Below, one piece after another: positions 10,222 through 19,039 of a stretch of DNA of 64,000 bases. The notes beneath the pieces are model-generated. The model saw only the letters and a program-made list of their open reading frames with translations. It was not told where the DNA came from and did not search any database. This DNA comes from Curtobacterium pusillum (GTDB lineage: Bacteria > Actinomycetota > Actinomycetes > Actinomycetales > Microbacteriaceae): assembly GCA_002025645.1 (NCBI GenBank), contig CP018783.1:3534001-3598000 (forward strand). Reading direction: 5' to 3'. Positions within the stretch are counted from its first letter, which is position 1; the number at the start of each line of letters is the position of its first letter. The position numbers were made by a program, and so were the translations under genes.

Positions 10222-13002
10222 GTGACGATGGCGCAGCCCGTCATCGGGCGTGAGCGGGAGACCGCGGTCCTCCGGGATGCCCTCCGTGACGTGGCCGACG
10301 GCGGTTCCGCGTTCGTGGTCGACGGCGAAGCGGGCATCGGCAAGTCGTCGCTGGTCGCCGAGGCGATCGCGTCCGCGGACGCACGGGGCGTGCGGACGAT
10401 CACGACCACCGGCACCATGGCCGAGTCGGCTGAGCCGTACGCCGCGCTGCACATGCTCCTCTACCCGTTGCGCGCCGGCATCGCCGACCTGCCGGGACCA
10501 CAGCGACGCGCGTTGGACGTGGCGTTCGGGGTCGTGAACGGTGTCCAGCCGTCGCCGCTCCTCGCCGGGCTCGCGGCACTCACCCTGCTCTCCGACGCGG
10601 CCGCGGACCGCCCGCTCCTGGTCGTCGCCGAGGACCTGCACTGGATCGACGCGCCGTCCGAGTGGGCGCTCCGGATGATGGCCCGCCGTGTCGGCGAGGA
10701 CCCGATCGTCATGATCATGACGACCAGGAACACCGACCTGACGGAGACCCCGGGCCTCCAGCGTCTGCACCTCGCACCGCTCGACGACTCGGCGGCAGGT
10801 GCCCTGCTCGACGGGATCCCCGGAGCACCAAGGGGGCAGGCTCGACGAGACCTCGTGCTCCGCGCCGAGGGCAACCCCCTGGCGCTGTACGAACTCGGAC
10901 GGTCGGCGTCGGCGGACGGCGCCCGTGAGCGGCCCGTCGTGGGTCGGGTCGAGCGGGAGTTCGCCGGACGGTACGCCGAGCTGGACCAGTCCGTCCGGTT
11001 GGCGATCCTCGCCGTGGCGCTCTCCGGGGGCAGCAGCGCCGAGGAAGCGGCGCGGGTGGCGGCTCGGGCGATCGGCAGGTTCCCGGCGCCGACGTGGACG
11101 GAGCAGGCGTCGGCGTCCTCGCTCCTCGAGTGGGTGCCTCCGCGTGCGATCCGGTTCCGGCACCCGCTCGTGCAGTCGGCCGTCCTCGCAACGGCGCCGG
11201 CGTCCGCGCGCACCGCGGTCCTCCGGTCGCTCGTGCTCGAACACGAGGGCGACCCGGCCCGGACGATCTGGTGGCGTGCCGAGCTCGCCACCGGCCCCGA
11301 CGATCCCCTCGCCGACGAGATCGCCGCGCTCGGCGACGGACGGAACGCGATGTCCGACCCGTTCGCCGCGAGCCGGGCGTACGAGCGTGCGGCCGAACTG
11401 ACGTCGGACGTGGCCAGACGGGTCGAGCGGCGCATCCTCGCGGCGGAGCTCGCCGGGCTGTCCGGCAGGATCTCGGACGCGTCGATCCTGGTGCAGCGAG
11501 CACGCGACGAGGCGCCCGACCGGCTGCTCGCGGCGCGCGCGGCGTGGGTCGCCGAGACCCTGCCCACCGGCAGGACGGGGCTCGCCGTGGGGGACCTCAG
11601 ACCGGCGCTGCACGCGGTCTCCGAGATGCAGGCGGCAGGAGGGGTCGAACACGCCACGGCTGCGCTGCTGTACCTCGCGGCCATCGCGTGGGACCACACC
11701 GCCGAGGCGAACCCGGGGGACCCGATGCTCGTCGTCATCGAGTCGCTCTCGCTCCCGGACGACGATCCTCGGGCGGTCCTGCTGGCCGCCCGGACCGAGC
11801 CGGTGGCTCGCGGGGACCGCGTGCTGGAACTCGCGCTCGCGTCGGCTCCGGCGGCCACGGACGAGGAGTCCGCCTGGCTCCTCGGGTACGCCCTGAACCT
11901 CGTCGGTGAGATCGACACCGCCCGCGTCCTGCTCGACCGCGCCCTCGCCGGCATGCGGGCACGAGGCGAGCTGCGGACGTTCCCGCAAGCGCTCATGGGC
12001 ACCTCGATGACGACGTACCTCGCCGGCGACGTCGCGGGCGCCCGTGTCCTCGCGGAGCAGGCCGCATCGCTCGGTCGTGACCTCGGAGACGCCGGGTTCG
12101 CCGCCGCGGCACGCTGCGCGCTCGCGTGGTTCGACGCACTCGACGGAGCGCAGCCGGACGTCGAGCGCATCGCCGGCGGGACCGCCGCGGGAGCCCAGGT
12201 CCTCCGCTCCAGTGCGATGCGTGCGACGCTCCTCGGCGCCGCCGGGGCAGCGTTCCTCGTCTCGGGGCGCGCGGTGGACGCACTCGAGCGGCTCCGGTGC
12301 CTCTTCGATGCCGACCACGACGCCTTCAACCCGTCGTTCGCCGTCATGACCTCGCACGACTACGTCGACGCCGCGTTGGAATCGGGCAACCGTGCGGACG
12401 CCGAGCAGCGGTTGGCCGACCTCGAGCAGCTCCACGCCCGCTGGCACGCGCCCATGGTCCGCACGGCCGTCGACTACGCACGGCTCGCGCTCGCTCCGGA
12501 CGACGAACTCGAGCCGGCGTGGGCGACCCTGCAGCACGACCGCTGGCCGATGCCGTACCTGCGGGCCCGCGCACTCCTCCGGCTGGGTCGCCGTCTACGC
12601 CGTGCGGGCCGGAACGACACCGCTCGAGCCGTCCTGCACGCCGCCCTCGAGGGGTTCGAGGCCATGCCGGCGCCGGCGTGGGCCGATCGTGCGCGGGACG
12701 CGCTCCGGGCCACCGGCGAGCGACTGCCCGCCTCCGGTCGCCGCAGCGTCGAGCTCCTCACCCCGCAGGAGCTCCGCGTCTGCGAGCTCGCTGCGCGCGG
12801 GATGAGCAACCGGGCCATCGGCGAGCACCTGTTCGTGTCCCCGAGGACGGTGGGCGCCCACCTGTACGCGGCGTTCCAGAAGCTCGGGATCTCGACGAGG
12901 CGGCAGCTGCCAGCGGTCCTGGCGACGGCGACCTCGCCGTCCGCTGCGCCGTCCGCTGTGCCGTCCGCTGTGCCGTCCGCCGCGCGGTCGGTCGGCGACT
13001 AG
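10222..13002 (+). CDS. Large ATP-binding LuxR-type transcriptional regulator (LAL family)
   Basis: A 926-residue regulator. The N-terminal ATPase has Walker A DGEAGIGKSS (about residues 34-43) and a Walker-B-like LLVVAEDLHWID near residue 132. A long helical region of TPR-like repeats fills the middle. The C-terminal LuxR helix-turn-helix (LTPQELRVCELAARGMSNRA onward) lies at about 846-905. Such proteins are ATP-dependent activators of catabolic or secondary-metabolism genes; the signal here is unknown. The last 22 residues are a low-complexity SAVPSAVPSA tail. The start is GTG 10222 or ATG 10228. Two alpha/beta hydrolases follow on the same strand and are possible targets. Confidence 0.88.
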   Translation: MTMAQPVIGRERETAVLRDALRDVADGGSAFVVDGEAGIGKSSLVAEAIASADARGVRTITTTGTMAESAEPYAALHMLLYPLRAGIADLPGPQRRALDVAFGVVNGVQPSPLLAGLAALTLLSDAAADRPLLVVAEDLHWIDAPSEWALRMMARRVGEDPIVMIMTTRNTDLTETPGLQRLHLAPLDDSAAGALLDGIPGAPRGQARRDLVLRAEGNPLALYELGRSASADGARERPVVGRVEREFAGRYAELDQSVRLAILAVALSGGSSAEEAARVAARAIGRFPAPTWTEQASASSLLEWVPPRAIRFRHPLVQSAVLATAPASARTAVLRSLVLEHEGDPARTIWWRAELATGPDDPLADEIAALGDGRNAMSDPFAASRAYERAAELTSDVARRVERRILAAELAGLSGRISDASILVQRARDEAPDRLLAARAAWVAETLPTGRTGLAVGDLRPALHAVSEMQAAGGVEHATAALLYLAAIAWDHTAEANPGDPMLVVIESLSLPDDDPRAVLLAARTEPVARGDRVLELALASAPAATDEESAWLLGYALNLVGEIDTARVLLDRALAGMRARGELRTFPQALMGTSMTTYLAGDVAGARVLAEQAASLGRDLGDAGFAAAARCALAWFDALDGAQPDVERIAGGTAAGAQVLRSSAMRATLLGAAGAAFLVSGRAVDALERLRCLFDADHDAFNPSFAVMTSHDYVDAALESGNRADAEQRLADLEQLHARWHAPMVRTAVDYARLALAPDDELEPAWATLQHDRWPMPYLRARALLRLGRRLRRAGRNDTARAVLHAALEGFEAMPAPAWADRARDALRATGERLPASGRRSVELLTPQELRVCELAARGMSNRAIGEHLFVSPRTVGAHLYAAFQKLGISTRRQLPAVLATATSPSAAPSAVPSAVPSAARSVGD

Positions 13003-13015
13003 GTCATCCTCGGGG

Positions 13016-13040
13016 ACATCTCGGTCATCGTGACCGATGT
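13016..13040 (+). promoter_or_regulatory. Imperfect inverted repeat before the hydrolase genes
   Basis: ACATCTCGGTCA, a TCG spacer, then TGACCGATGT forms an inverted repeat with one bulge. It lies 13 bases after the LAL regulator stop and about 100 bases before the first hydrolase. It could be an operator or a weak terminator; there is no U-run. Confidence 0.35.
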
Positions 13041-13140
13041 GCCCCGCCGGCCCCCGGCTCTACCGTCACGGACGGGAGCACACGCTCCCACCAACGACAC
13101 AGGTCCACGGCGCCGGCCACGGACCGGGAAGCGACGCACC

Positions 13141-13857
13141 GTGCCCGGATCACCCACCATCGTCCTCGTCCACGGAGCCTTCGCCGACGCCGCCAGCTGG
13201 GCGCCCGTCACGAAGCTCCTCCTCGACCAGGGCCACGAGGTCCTCGTCCCGCCGGTGTTCAACCGCAGCCTGTCCGGCGACGCCGCCTACATCAAGTCCT
13301 TCGTCGAGCAGATCGACGGACCGGTCCTGCTCGCCGGGCACTCCTACGGGGGCGCGATCCTCACAGTCGCGGGCGTCGCGGAGAACGTCGTGGGTCTCGT
13401 CTTCGTCGCCGCCTACGCCCTCGAGGAGGGCGAGAGCCTCGGCGCACTCCAGGGCGGGTTCCCCGACAGCGACCTCGCCGCGAACCTCGTCTACGCGCCG
13501 TACCCCGTCGAGGGCGCCGAGCCCGGCACCGACGTCTCGGTGGCCATCGACGCCTTCCCTGCGGTGTTCGCGGGCGGTCTCGACCTCGAGGCGGCGAAGG
13601 TCCTCGCGGTCTCGCAGCGCCCGCTGTCCGCCGTGGCGTTCGGCGAGCCCGCGTCCGTCGCCGCGTGGAAGACCAAGCCGTCCTGGGGCATCGTCTCCAG
13701 CGCCGACCGCACCATCAACCCGGACGTCGAGCGCTTCGGCTACCAGCGCGCCGGCGTCCGCAGGGTGATCGAGATCGACGGACCGCACCTGGTGATGCAG
13801 ACGCACCCCGCGGAGGTCGCGGCGTTCATCACCGACGCCGTCGCCGAACTCGGCTGA
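13141..13857 (+). CDS. Alpha/beta hydrolase, esterase-like
   Basis: A 238-residue single-domain alpha/beta hydrolase. It opens with IVLVHGAFADAASW (oxyanion region) and has the nucleophile elbow GHSYGGA near residue 77, a likely Asp in SADRTINPD and the catalytic His in DGPHLVMQTHP close to the C-terminus. This layout matches small esterases of the hydroxynitrile-lyase/salicylate-esterase group. The GTG at 13141 is chosen because the upstream in-frame stretch is Arg/Pro-rich and does not look like protein. The next hydrolase follows 49 bases later on the same strand. Confidence 0.8.
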   Translation: MPGSPTIVLVHGAFADAASWAPVTKLLLDQGHEVLVPPVFNRSLSGDAAYIKSFVEQIDGPVLLAGHSYGGAILTVAGVAENVVGLVFVAAYALEEGESLGALQGGFPDSDLAANLVYAPYPVEGAEPGTDVSVAIDAFPAVFAGGLDLEAAKVLAVSQRPLSAVAFGEPASVAAWKTKPSWGIVSSADRTINPDVERFGYQRAGVRRVIEIDGPHLVMQTHPAEVAAFITDAVAELG

Positions 13858-13906
13858 CCACCCACCGACCACCACGACCGAACAACCACAACAGGAGCGA
13901 GCAACC

Positions 13907-14743
13907 ATGGGTTACGTGACCACCGACGACGGTGCAGAGATCTACTTCAAGGACTGGGGCTCCGCCGACGCGCAGCCGATCGTCTTCCACCACGGCTGGC
14001 CGCTGTCCTCGGACGACTGGGACGCGCAGATGCTGTACTTCCTGGCCGAGGGCTTCCGGGTGATCGCATCCGACCGGCGCGGGCACGGGCGTTCGTCCCA
14101 GATCGGCAGCGGCCACGACATGGACCACTACGCCAGCGACGTGTCGGCCGTCGTCGAGCACCTCGACCTGCGCGACGCGATCCACATCGGCCACTCCACC
14201 GGCGGCGGCCAGGTCGCCCGCTACGTCGCGAAGTACGGCCAGCCGCAGGGCCGGGTCGCGAAGGCCGTCCTTGTGTCCGCCGTGCCGCCGCTGATGGTCA
14301 AGACCGATGCGAACCCCGACGGCACCGACATCTCGGTCTTCGACGGGTTCCGCGCCGCACTCGCCGCCAATCGCGCCGAGTTCTTCCAGGCCGTCGCTTC
14401 CGGTCCGTTCTACGGCTTCAACCGTGACGGCGTGACGCCGTCGGAGCCGGTCATCGCGAACTGGTGGCGTCAGGGCATGACGGGCAGTGCCGTCGCGCAC
14501 TACGAGGGCATCAAGGCGTTCTCGGAGACGGACCAGACCGAGGACCTGCGGGCGATCACCGTGCCCGTCCTCGTGCTGCAGGGTGACGACGACCAGGTCG
14601 TGCCCTACCGGGACGCCGCCCTGAAGCAGGCCGAACTGCTCAGCGACTCGACGCTCAAGATCTACGAGGGGTATCCGCACGGCATGCTGACGACCCACGC
14701 GGACGTCATCAACCCCGACATCCTCGCGTTCATCCGCAGCTGA
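13907..14743 (+). CDS. Alpha/beta hydrolase of the cofactor-free haloperoxidase/esterase type
   Basis: A 278-residue hydrolase very close in pattern to non-haem chloroperoxidases: MGYVTTDDGAEIYFKDWG start, HHGWPLSSDDWD, SDRRGHGRS, nucleophile GHSTGGGQV near residue 98, and C-terminal YPHGML with the catalytic His. Natural substrates of this group are probably esters or lactones; the haloperoxidase activity is a side reaction. The ATG has a good CAGGAG site 8 bases upstream. It is likely co-transcribed with the preceding hydrolase. Confidence 0.88.
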   Translation: MGYVTTDDGAEIYFKDWGSADAQPIVFHHGWPLSSDDWDAQMLYFLAEGFRVIASDRRGHGRSSQIGSGHDMDHYASDVSAVVEHLDLRDAIHIGHSTGGGQVARYVAKYGQPQGRVAKAVLVSAVPPLMVKTDANPDGTDISVFDGFRAALAANRAEFFQAVASGPFYGFNRDGVTPSEPVIANWWRQGMTGSAVAHYEGIKAFSETDQTEDLRAITVPVLVLQGDDDQVVPYRDAALKQAELLSDSTLKIYEGYPHGMLTTHADVINPDILAFIRS

Positions 14744-14861
14744 CGGTCGATGCACACGCCGGGGCGCGGTCAGCTGTGGCCGCGTCCCGGTGAGCAGGTC
14801 TCGTGCCCCGTGCCAGCGCTCACCGGGTGTCCAGACACATTCGCCCTGCCATGATGAGCGC

Positions 14862-15293
14862 GTGCCCGTCGACCTCGATCCCGCGCTCGTCCCCGAGCTC
14901 CTCGTGACGGACCTGGACGCCAGCCTGGCGTTCTGGGTGCAGCTCTGTGGCTTCACCGTTCGCTACGCACGACCCGACGAGGGCTTCGCCTACCTGACCC
15001 TCGGTGCCGCACACGTGATGCTCGATCAGTCGGGAACGGGGCGTGACTGGATCACCGGCCCGCTCGAGCATCCCCTCGGCCGCGGGATCAACTTCCAGAT
15101 CACGGTGCCGGACGCCTCGGCGATCGCCGCGACACTCGAACGTGCCGGGGTCACGCTCTTCATGCAGCTCGAGACGAAGTGGTACCGGGTCGACGACGAG
15201 GAAGCCGGTGTCCGGCAGTTCTGTGTGAGCGATCCGGACGGGTACCTCCTCCGCTTCGCGTCGTCCGTGGGGCGACGCCCGGCGGTCCGGTAG
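14862..15293 (+). CDS. VOC-superfamily protein (glyoxalase/bleomycin-resistance fold)
   Basis: A 143-residue single VOC protein: PELLVTDLDASLAFW at the N-terminus, LGAAHVMLDQ, a middle INFQITVPDASAIAATLERA helix, and the terminal FCVSDPDGYLLRF typical of the fold. Members bind a metal or sequester drugs such as bleomycin; the function cannot be set from sequence. The GTG at 14862 starts the conserved region; two ATG codons at 14851 and 14854 are out of frame. Confidence 0.8.
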   Translation: MPVDLDPALVPELLVTDLDASLAFWVQLCGFTVRYARPDEGFAYLTLGAAHVMLDQSGTGRDWITGPLEHPLGRGINFQITVPDASAIAATLERAGVTLFMQLETKWYRVDDEEAGVRQFCVSDPDGYLLRFASSVGRRPAVR

Positions 15294-15312
15294 CCAGTAC
15301 CGTCGGACATGA

Positions 15313-15693
15313 TCAGCGGGGCTGCACGACCACGACCGAACCGCCCGCCCCGGCCCGGTCGAGACCACCCACCGCGACGACCTTGGGCCACTCCTCGCCG
15401 TCGAACAGGACGTACCGGAGCCCCGAGGGCAGGTCAGGCCCGTGGTCGTCCGTGACGATGACGCCCTGCAGCCCCACGAGGTGTCCGGAGCCGCTCGCGT
15501 AGTGCACCCGGTCACCGACGACGGGCAGGATGACGGTGTCCGCCTCCGGCTCGTCGGTGTCGCGTTCGATCACCGAGGGCGCGGACATCGCGAGCGCCAC
15601 CCCACCCCAGGTGACGGGGGAGATCCGTGTTGCCCCCGTTCCGTCCCGCGCAGTGCGCAAGGTGCGGAGCCGTCGTTCGTCGTGCTCGATCAT
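15313..15693 (-). CDS. Hypothetical protein, 126 residues
   Basis: No family recognised. The protein is soluble, starts MIEHDERRLRTLRTARDG and contains a beta-rich central part (VILPVVGDRVHYASGSGHLV) and FDGEEWPKVVAVGG. An AAGG site precedes the ATG. It converges on the VOC gene with 19 bases between the stops. Confidence 0.65.
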   Translation of the reverse strand: MIEHDERRLRTLRTARDGTGATRISPVTWGGVALAMSAPSVIERDTDEPEADTVILPVVGDRVHYASGSGHLVGLQGVIVTDDHGPDLPSGLRYVLFDGEEWPKVVAVGGLDRAGAGGSVVVVQPR

Positions 15694-15890
15694 CGGGTCG
15701 CCTTCGGGTCGGCTTCTCGCAGCCTCGGGTCAGGCCGTTCCCCGGACCGTACTGCCGCTCGGGCGTGGGTTGCGAGGGTTCCTCGATGACTTTGCGGGAA
15801 GCAGCAACGCTGCGGCGACACGGCTGTCGAGTGAGCCTGTCCTCCGGCGGTGAACTGTTCCGGAGCTGGCCGACCCGTTACCGTGAGCGC

Positions 15891-16025
15891 ATGAGCGACC
15901 AGCAGCAGCGGCGGAACCCCTGGTGGGCGGTTGCCCTCGTGTTCGTGTTCGGCGGGTTCCTGTCCCTCGTCGCCGGCAGGATGCTGCCGTGGCAGGACCA
16001 GGACCGCCGGGATCCCGACTACTGA
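15891..16025 (+). CDS. Small membrane protein, 44 residues
   Basis: A short protein with a single hydrophobic segment (WWAVALVFVFGGFLSLVAG) flanked by charged ends QQQRRNP and QDQDRRDPDY, so probably a one-pass membrane microprotein. TACCGT lies 6 bases before the ATG and fits the leaderless promoter pattern of the window. There is no homologue I can name. Confidence 0.5.
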   Translation: MSDQQQRRNPWWAVALVFVFGGFLSLVAGRMLPWQDQDRRDPDY

Positions 16026-16055
16026 CCCGGGCGCCCGAGTCTCGCGCGCGCTCTC

Positions 16056-16125
16056 CCGAGTCTCGCGTGAGCCGACAGTTCTCGGGCTTCGGAGTGCGAG
16101 AACCGTCGCTCAGCCCGAGACTCGG
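16056..16125. repeat. Imperfect 29-base inverted repeat at a convergent gene end
   Basis: The left arm (16056-16084) begins CCGAGTCTCGCGTGAGCC and ends GTTCTCG. The right arm (16097-16125) is its near-exact reverse complement, with one bulge and a few mismatches. An extra CCGAGTCTCG copy lies at 16035-16044. The right arm covers the last codons of the MFS gene. A bidirectional terminator role is likely. Confidence 0.7.
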
Positions 16126-17528
16126 CCCGCCGAGTCGGCCGCGTCGGCCGCGTCGGCCGCGCCGGCCGTGCCGGCCGCGGCCGCCGCCCTCCGCGCCGCC
16201 GCCACCGGGTCCACCGCGAACACCGCCGCCACGATCGAGAGCACCGCGTACACCCCGAGGTACCCGCACAGGATCCACGGCGAGCCCCCACCGAGCTCGA
16301 CGAACACGGCCGCGAGCAACGGCGTCAGCCCCACCGAGAAGATCGACCCGATCTGGTACCCGAGCGACATCCCCGAGTAGCGCCGACCGGTCGGGAACTG
16401 CTCGGCGAACCAGGCTGCCTGCGGTCCGTAGATGCTGTCGTGGAACACGCACATCCCGATCAGGGCGACGAGCGGCAGGAGCACGAGCGGGCCGGCGTCG
16501 AGGAACGCGAAGAACGGCCAGATGAGCACCGCGATCCCCACGGCCGACCAGATCGTCAGCACGCGCCGGCCGACCCGGTCGGAGAGCCAGCCCCAGAACG
16601 GCGTCGACACGAGCGACACCGCGGAGATGACGAGCACGGCCTGGAGCCCGGCTGAAGCACCCGAAGGCCCCCGCACCGAGCCGAGGTACGTCAGCGAGTA
16701 CGTCGTCAGGATCGAGTAGAGCGCCGGCTGCACGAGCCGCAGTCCGGCGGCGACGAGGATCGACCGCGGGTGGCGCCGGATCGCCTGCCAGACGGGGAAC
16801 CGCTCGATGTTCCCGGAGGCGCGGAGCTCCTGGAACACGGGCGCGTCCTGCACGCCGAGCCGGATCACGAGCCCGACGGCGACGATCACCGCGGAGAACA
16901 GGAACGGCAGCCGCCAGCCCCAGGCCAGGAACACCTCGGTGCCGAGCAGCGTCCGCACGAGGGTGAAGACACCGGTCGCGAGCAGCATCCCGCCGGCCGA
17001 ACCCATCTGCGTGAACGCACCGAACAGGCCGCGGTGCCGGGCGGGCGCGTGCTCGACGGAGAGCAGCGCGGAGCCGCCCCACTCCGCCCCCGCGGCGACG
17101 CCCTGCAGCAGCCGGAGGAACACCAGCGCGACGACGGCACCGACGCCGATGGTCGCCGCCGAGGGGACGACACCGATCAGCGTCGACGCGATCCCCATCA
17201 GCACGAGCGACGCGACGAGCAGCTTCTTCCGCCCGATCCGGTCGCCCAGGTGGCCGGCGATGATCCCGCCGAGCGGGCGTGCGACGAAGCCGACGCCGTA
17301 GGTCGCGAACGACGCGATGACCCCGACGGCCGGGGTCACGGAGGGGAAGAAGGTGGGCGCGAAGACGAGCGCTGACGCGGTCGCGTACAGGTAGAAGTCG
17401 TAGTACTCGACGGTCGTGCCGACGAAGGACGCCAGGGCGACACGACGGCGGGTCGCGTTGGTGGACGGTGCGGTGGAACGGACTGGAGGCGCGGCTGCGG
17501 TTGTCGGGTTCGGCACCCTCAGGAGCAT
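16110..17528 (-). CDS. MFS transporter, metabolite:H+ symporter (MHS) type
   Basis: About 472 residues and twelve hydrophobic segments. ASFVGTTVEYYDFYLY at the first helix and the loop-2 motif GHLGDRIGRKKLL mark the MHS group (ProP, ShiA, KgtP relatives), so it is probably an inner-membrane uptake system for an organic acid or osmolyte. ATG 17528 is taken as start; a GTG at 17555 would add nine residues. The C-terminus ends in an Ala/Asp tail encoded by 9-base tandem repeats. It is divergent from the flavin monooxygenase pair, which suggests a shared substrate (inference). Confidence 0.85.
   Translation of the reverse strand: MLLRVPNPTTAAAPPVRSTAPSTNATRRRVALASFVGTTVEYYDFYLYATASALVFAPTFFPSVTPAVGVIASFATYGVGFVARPLGGIIAGHLGDRIGRKKLLVASLVLMGIASTLIGVVPSAATIGVGAVVALVFLRLLQGVAAGAEWGGSALLSVEHAPARHRGLFGAFTQMGSAGGMLLATGVFTLVRTLLGTEVFLAWGWRLPFLFSAVIVAVGLVIRLGVQDAPVFQELRASGNIERFPVWQAIRRHPRSILVAAGLRLVQPALYSILTTYSLTYLGSVRGPSGASAGLQAVLVISAVSLVSTPFWGWLSDRVGRRVLTIWSAVGIAVLIWPFFAFLDAGPLVLLPLVALIGMCVFHDSIYGPQAAWFAEQFPTGRRYSGMSLGYQIGSIFSVGLTPLLAAVFVELGGGSPWILCGYLGVYAVLSIVAAVFAVDPVAAARRAAAAAGTAGAADAADAADSAGRVSG
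16134..16178. repeat. Five 9-base tandem repeats (GTCGGCCGC type)
   Basis: Three exact GTCGGCCGC units followed by GCCGGCCGT and GCCGGCCGC. They encode the Ala/Asp-rich C-terminal tail of the MFS transporter. The unit length keeps the frame, so copy number could vary without breaking the gene. Confidence 0.8.
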
Positions 17529-17617
17529 GGTCGGGTCCGGCACCGCGGGGAACACCCCGCGTAACGCGAGGTCACGTCATGGCCTCCCGTGACGCCACGA
17601 CGGGGAACATGGAGCGC

Positions 17618-19039
17618 ATGAGCGATGCACCGAACCGTCCGCTGCGCTTCGCGGCCTTCGTCATGAACACGACGTCGCACATCCAGCACGGCCTCTGGCG
17701 ACACCCCGACGCCCGCCAGACGGACTTCGACGACGTGACGCTGTGGACCGACCTCGCGAAGACGCTCGAGCGTGGGAAGTTCGACGCGATGTTCTTCGCG
17801 GACGTCGTCGGCACGTACGGCCCGGCGCGCGGGGACTACTCGACGAACCTCCGCGAGGGGCTCCAGATCCCCTCGAACGACCCGTCGGTGCTGCTGTCCG
17901 CACTCGCCGTGTCCACGGAGCACCTCGGGCTCGCCTTCACCTCGAGCGTCATCCAGTCGCACCCGTTCGACTTCGCCCGCAAGGTCTCCACGCTCGACCA
18001 CATCACCCGCGGCCGGATCGGCTGGAACGTCGTCACGAGCGCGCTCGACAGCGCCGCCCGGAACTTCGGACAGGACCGCCTCGAGGAGCACGACGAACGC
18101 TACGTCTGGGCCGAGGAGTACCTCGAGGTCTGCGCGAAGCTCTGGGAGGGCTCGTGGGAGGACGGCGCCGTCCTGAAGGACCCGGTGCTCGGCTACGCGG
18201 ACCCGGCGAAGGTGCACCGCATCGACCACCACGGCAAGCGCTACGACGTGCAGGGTCCACACCTGTCGGCGCCGTCGCCGCAGCGGTCGCCCGTGCTCTT
18301 CCAGGCGGGTTCCTCGCCAGCCGGCCGTGCCTTCGCCGCGCGGAACGCCGAGGCCCAGTTCATCCTCACCTCGAACCGGGACGCCACCGAGCAGCTCATC
18401 CGCGAGACCCGCGACCTCGCCGAGGCAGCCGGGCGGCAGCGGGACGACATCGCCTTCTTCCTCGGGCTGACGTTCGTCACCGGGTCCACCGAGGCCGAGG
18501 CGAAGGCCAAGGAAGCGGAGATCGACGAGTACCTCGCGGCCGACGGGTTCCTGGTGCACTCGAACCTCGGCTTCGACCCGGACACCGGGGAACCCCTCGA
18601 CCCCGACACCCCGTTGTCCGAGGTCCGCACGCACGCCGGGCAGTCGCACCTGCAGTGGCTCCGCGAGGCCGCCGGCGACCGCGAGCCCACGATCGCCGAC
18701 CTCGCCCGACTCTCCGCCAAGCTCCGCGCCCGGGTCGTCGGGACGCCCGAGCAGATCGCCGACGAGCTCGCCGACTGGCAGCGCGCCGGCGTCGACGGCG
18801 TGAACGTCATCAACTGGACGCTCCCCGGGTCCTACGAGGAGTTCGTCGACCACATCGCGCCGACCCTGCAGGAGCGCGGACTCATGCAGTCCGAGTACCG
18901 CCAGGGCACCCTGCGCGAGAAGCTCTTCGGGCACGCGCAGCTGCCGGACACCCACCCGGCGCGGCGCTGGCGCGGTGCGTTCTCCGGTGGCGCGAGCGGT
19001 CCTGCGGACGCGGCCCGGGCCGTGGAGGCGACCGCATGA
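17618..19039 (+). CDS. Flavin-dependent monooxygenase of the NtaA/SnaA/DszA family
   Basis: A bacterial-luciferase-fold, FMNH2-dependent oxygenase of 473 residues. Signature stretches are RFAAFVMNTTSHIQHGLWRH, FDAMFFADVVGTYGP, EHLGLAFTSSVIQSHPF, HITRGRIGWNVVTS and SPQRSPVLFQAGSS, all typical of NtaA-type enzymes that attack aminopolycarboxylates, alkyl sulfones or related compounds. It needs a flavin reductase, and none is seen nearby. ATG 17618 has GGAG just upstream; ATG 17609 and 17579 are alternatives. The stop overlaps the next gene in ATGA, so the two act together. Confidence 0.9.
   Translation: MSDAPNRPLRFAAFVMNTTSHIQHGLWRHPDARQTDFDDVTLWTDLAKTLERGKFDAMFFADVVGTYGPARGDYSTNLREGLQIPSNDPSVLLSALAVSTEHLGLAFTSSVIQSHPFDFARKVSTLDHITRGRIGWNVVTSALDSAARNFGQDRLEEHDERYVWAEEYLEVCAKLWEGSWEDGAVLKDPVLGYADPAKVHRIDHHGKRYDVQGPHLSAPSPQRSPVLFQAGSSPAGRAFAARNAEAQFILTSNRDATEQLIRETRDLAEAAGRQRDDIAFFLGLTFVTGSTEAEAKAKEAEIDEYLAADGFLVHSNLGFDPDTGEPLDPDTPLSEVRTHAGQSHLQWLREAAGDREPTIADLARLSAKLRARVVGTPEQIADELADWQRAGVDGVNVINWTLPGSYEEFVDHIAPTLQERGLMQSEYRQGTLREKLFGHAQLPDTHPARRWRGAFSGGASGPADAARAVEATA

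Noticed and set aside
13030..13140. An N-terminal extension of the first alpha/beta hydrolase
   Set aside because: The extra 37 residues are Pro/Arg-rich and the hydrolase fold begins right after the GTG at 13141.
13907..14743. Naming the second hydrolase a true haloperoxidase
   Set aside because: Haloperoxidase activity in this cofactor-free family is a side reaction; the motifs only support an esterase or hydrolase.
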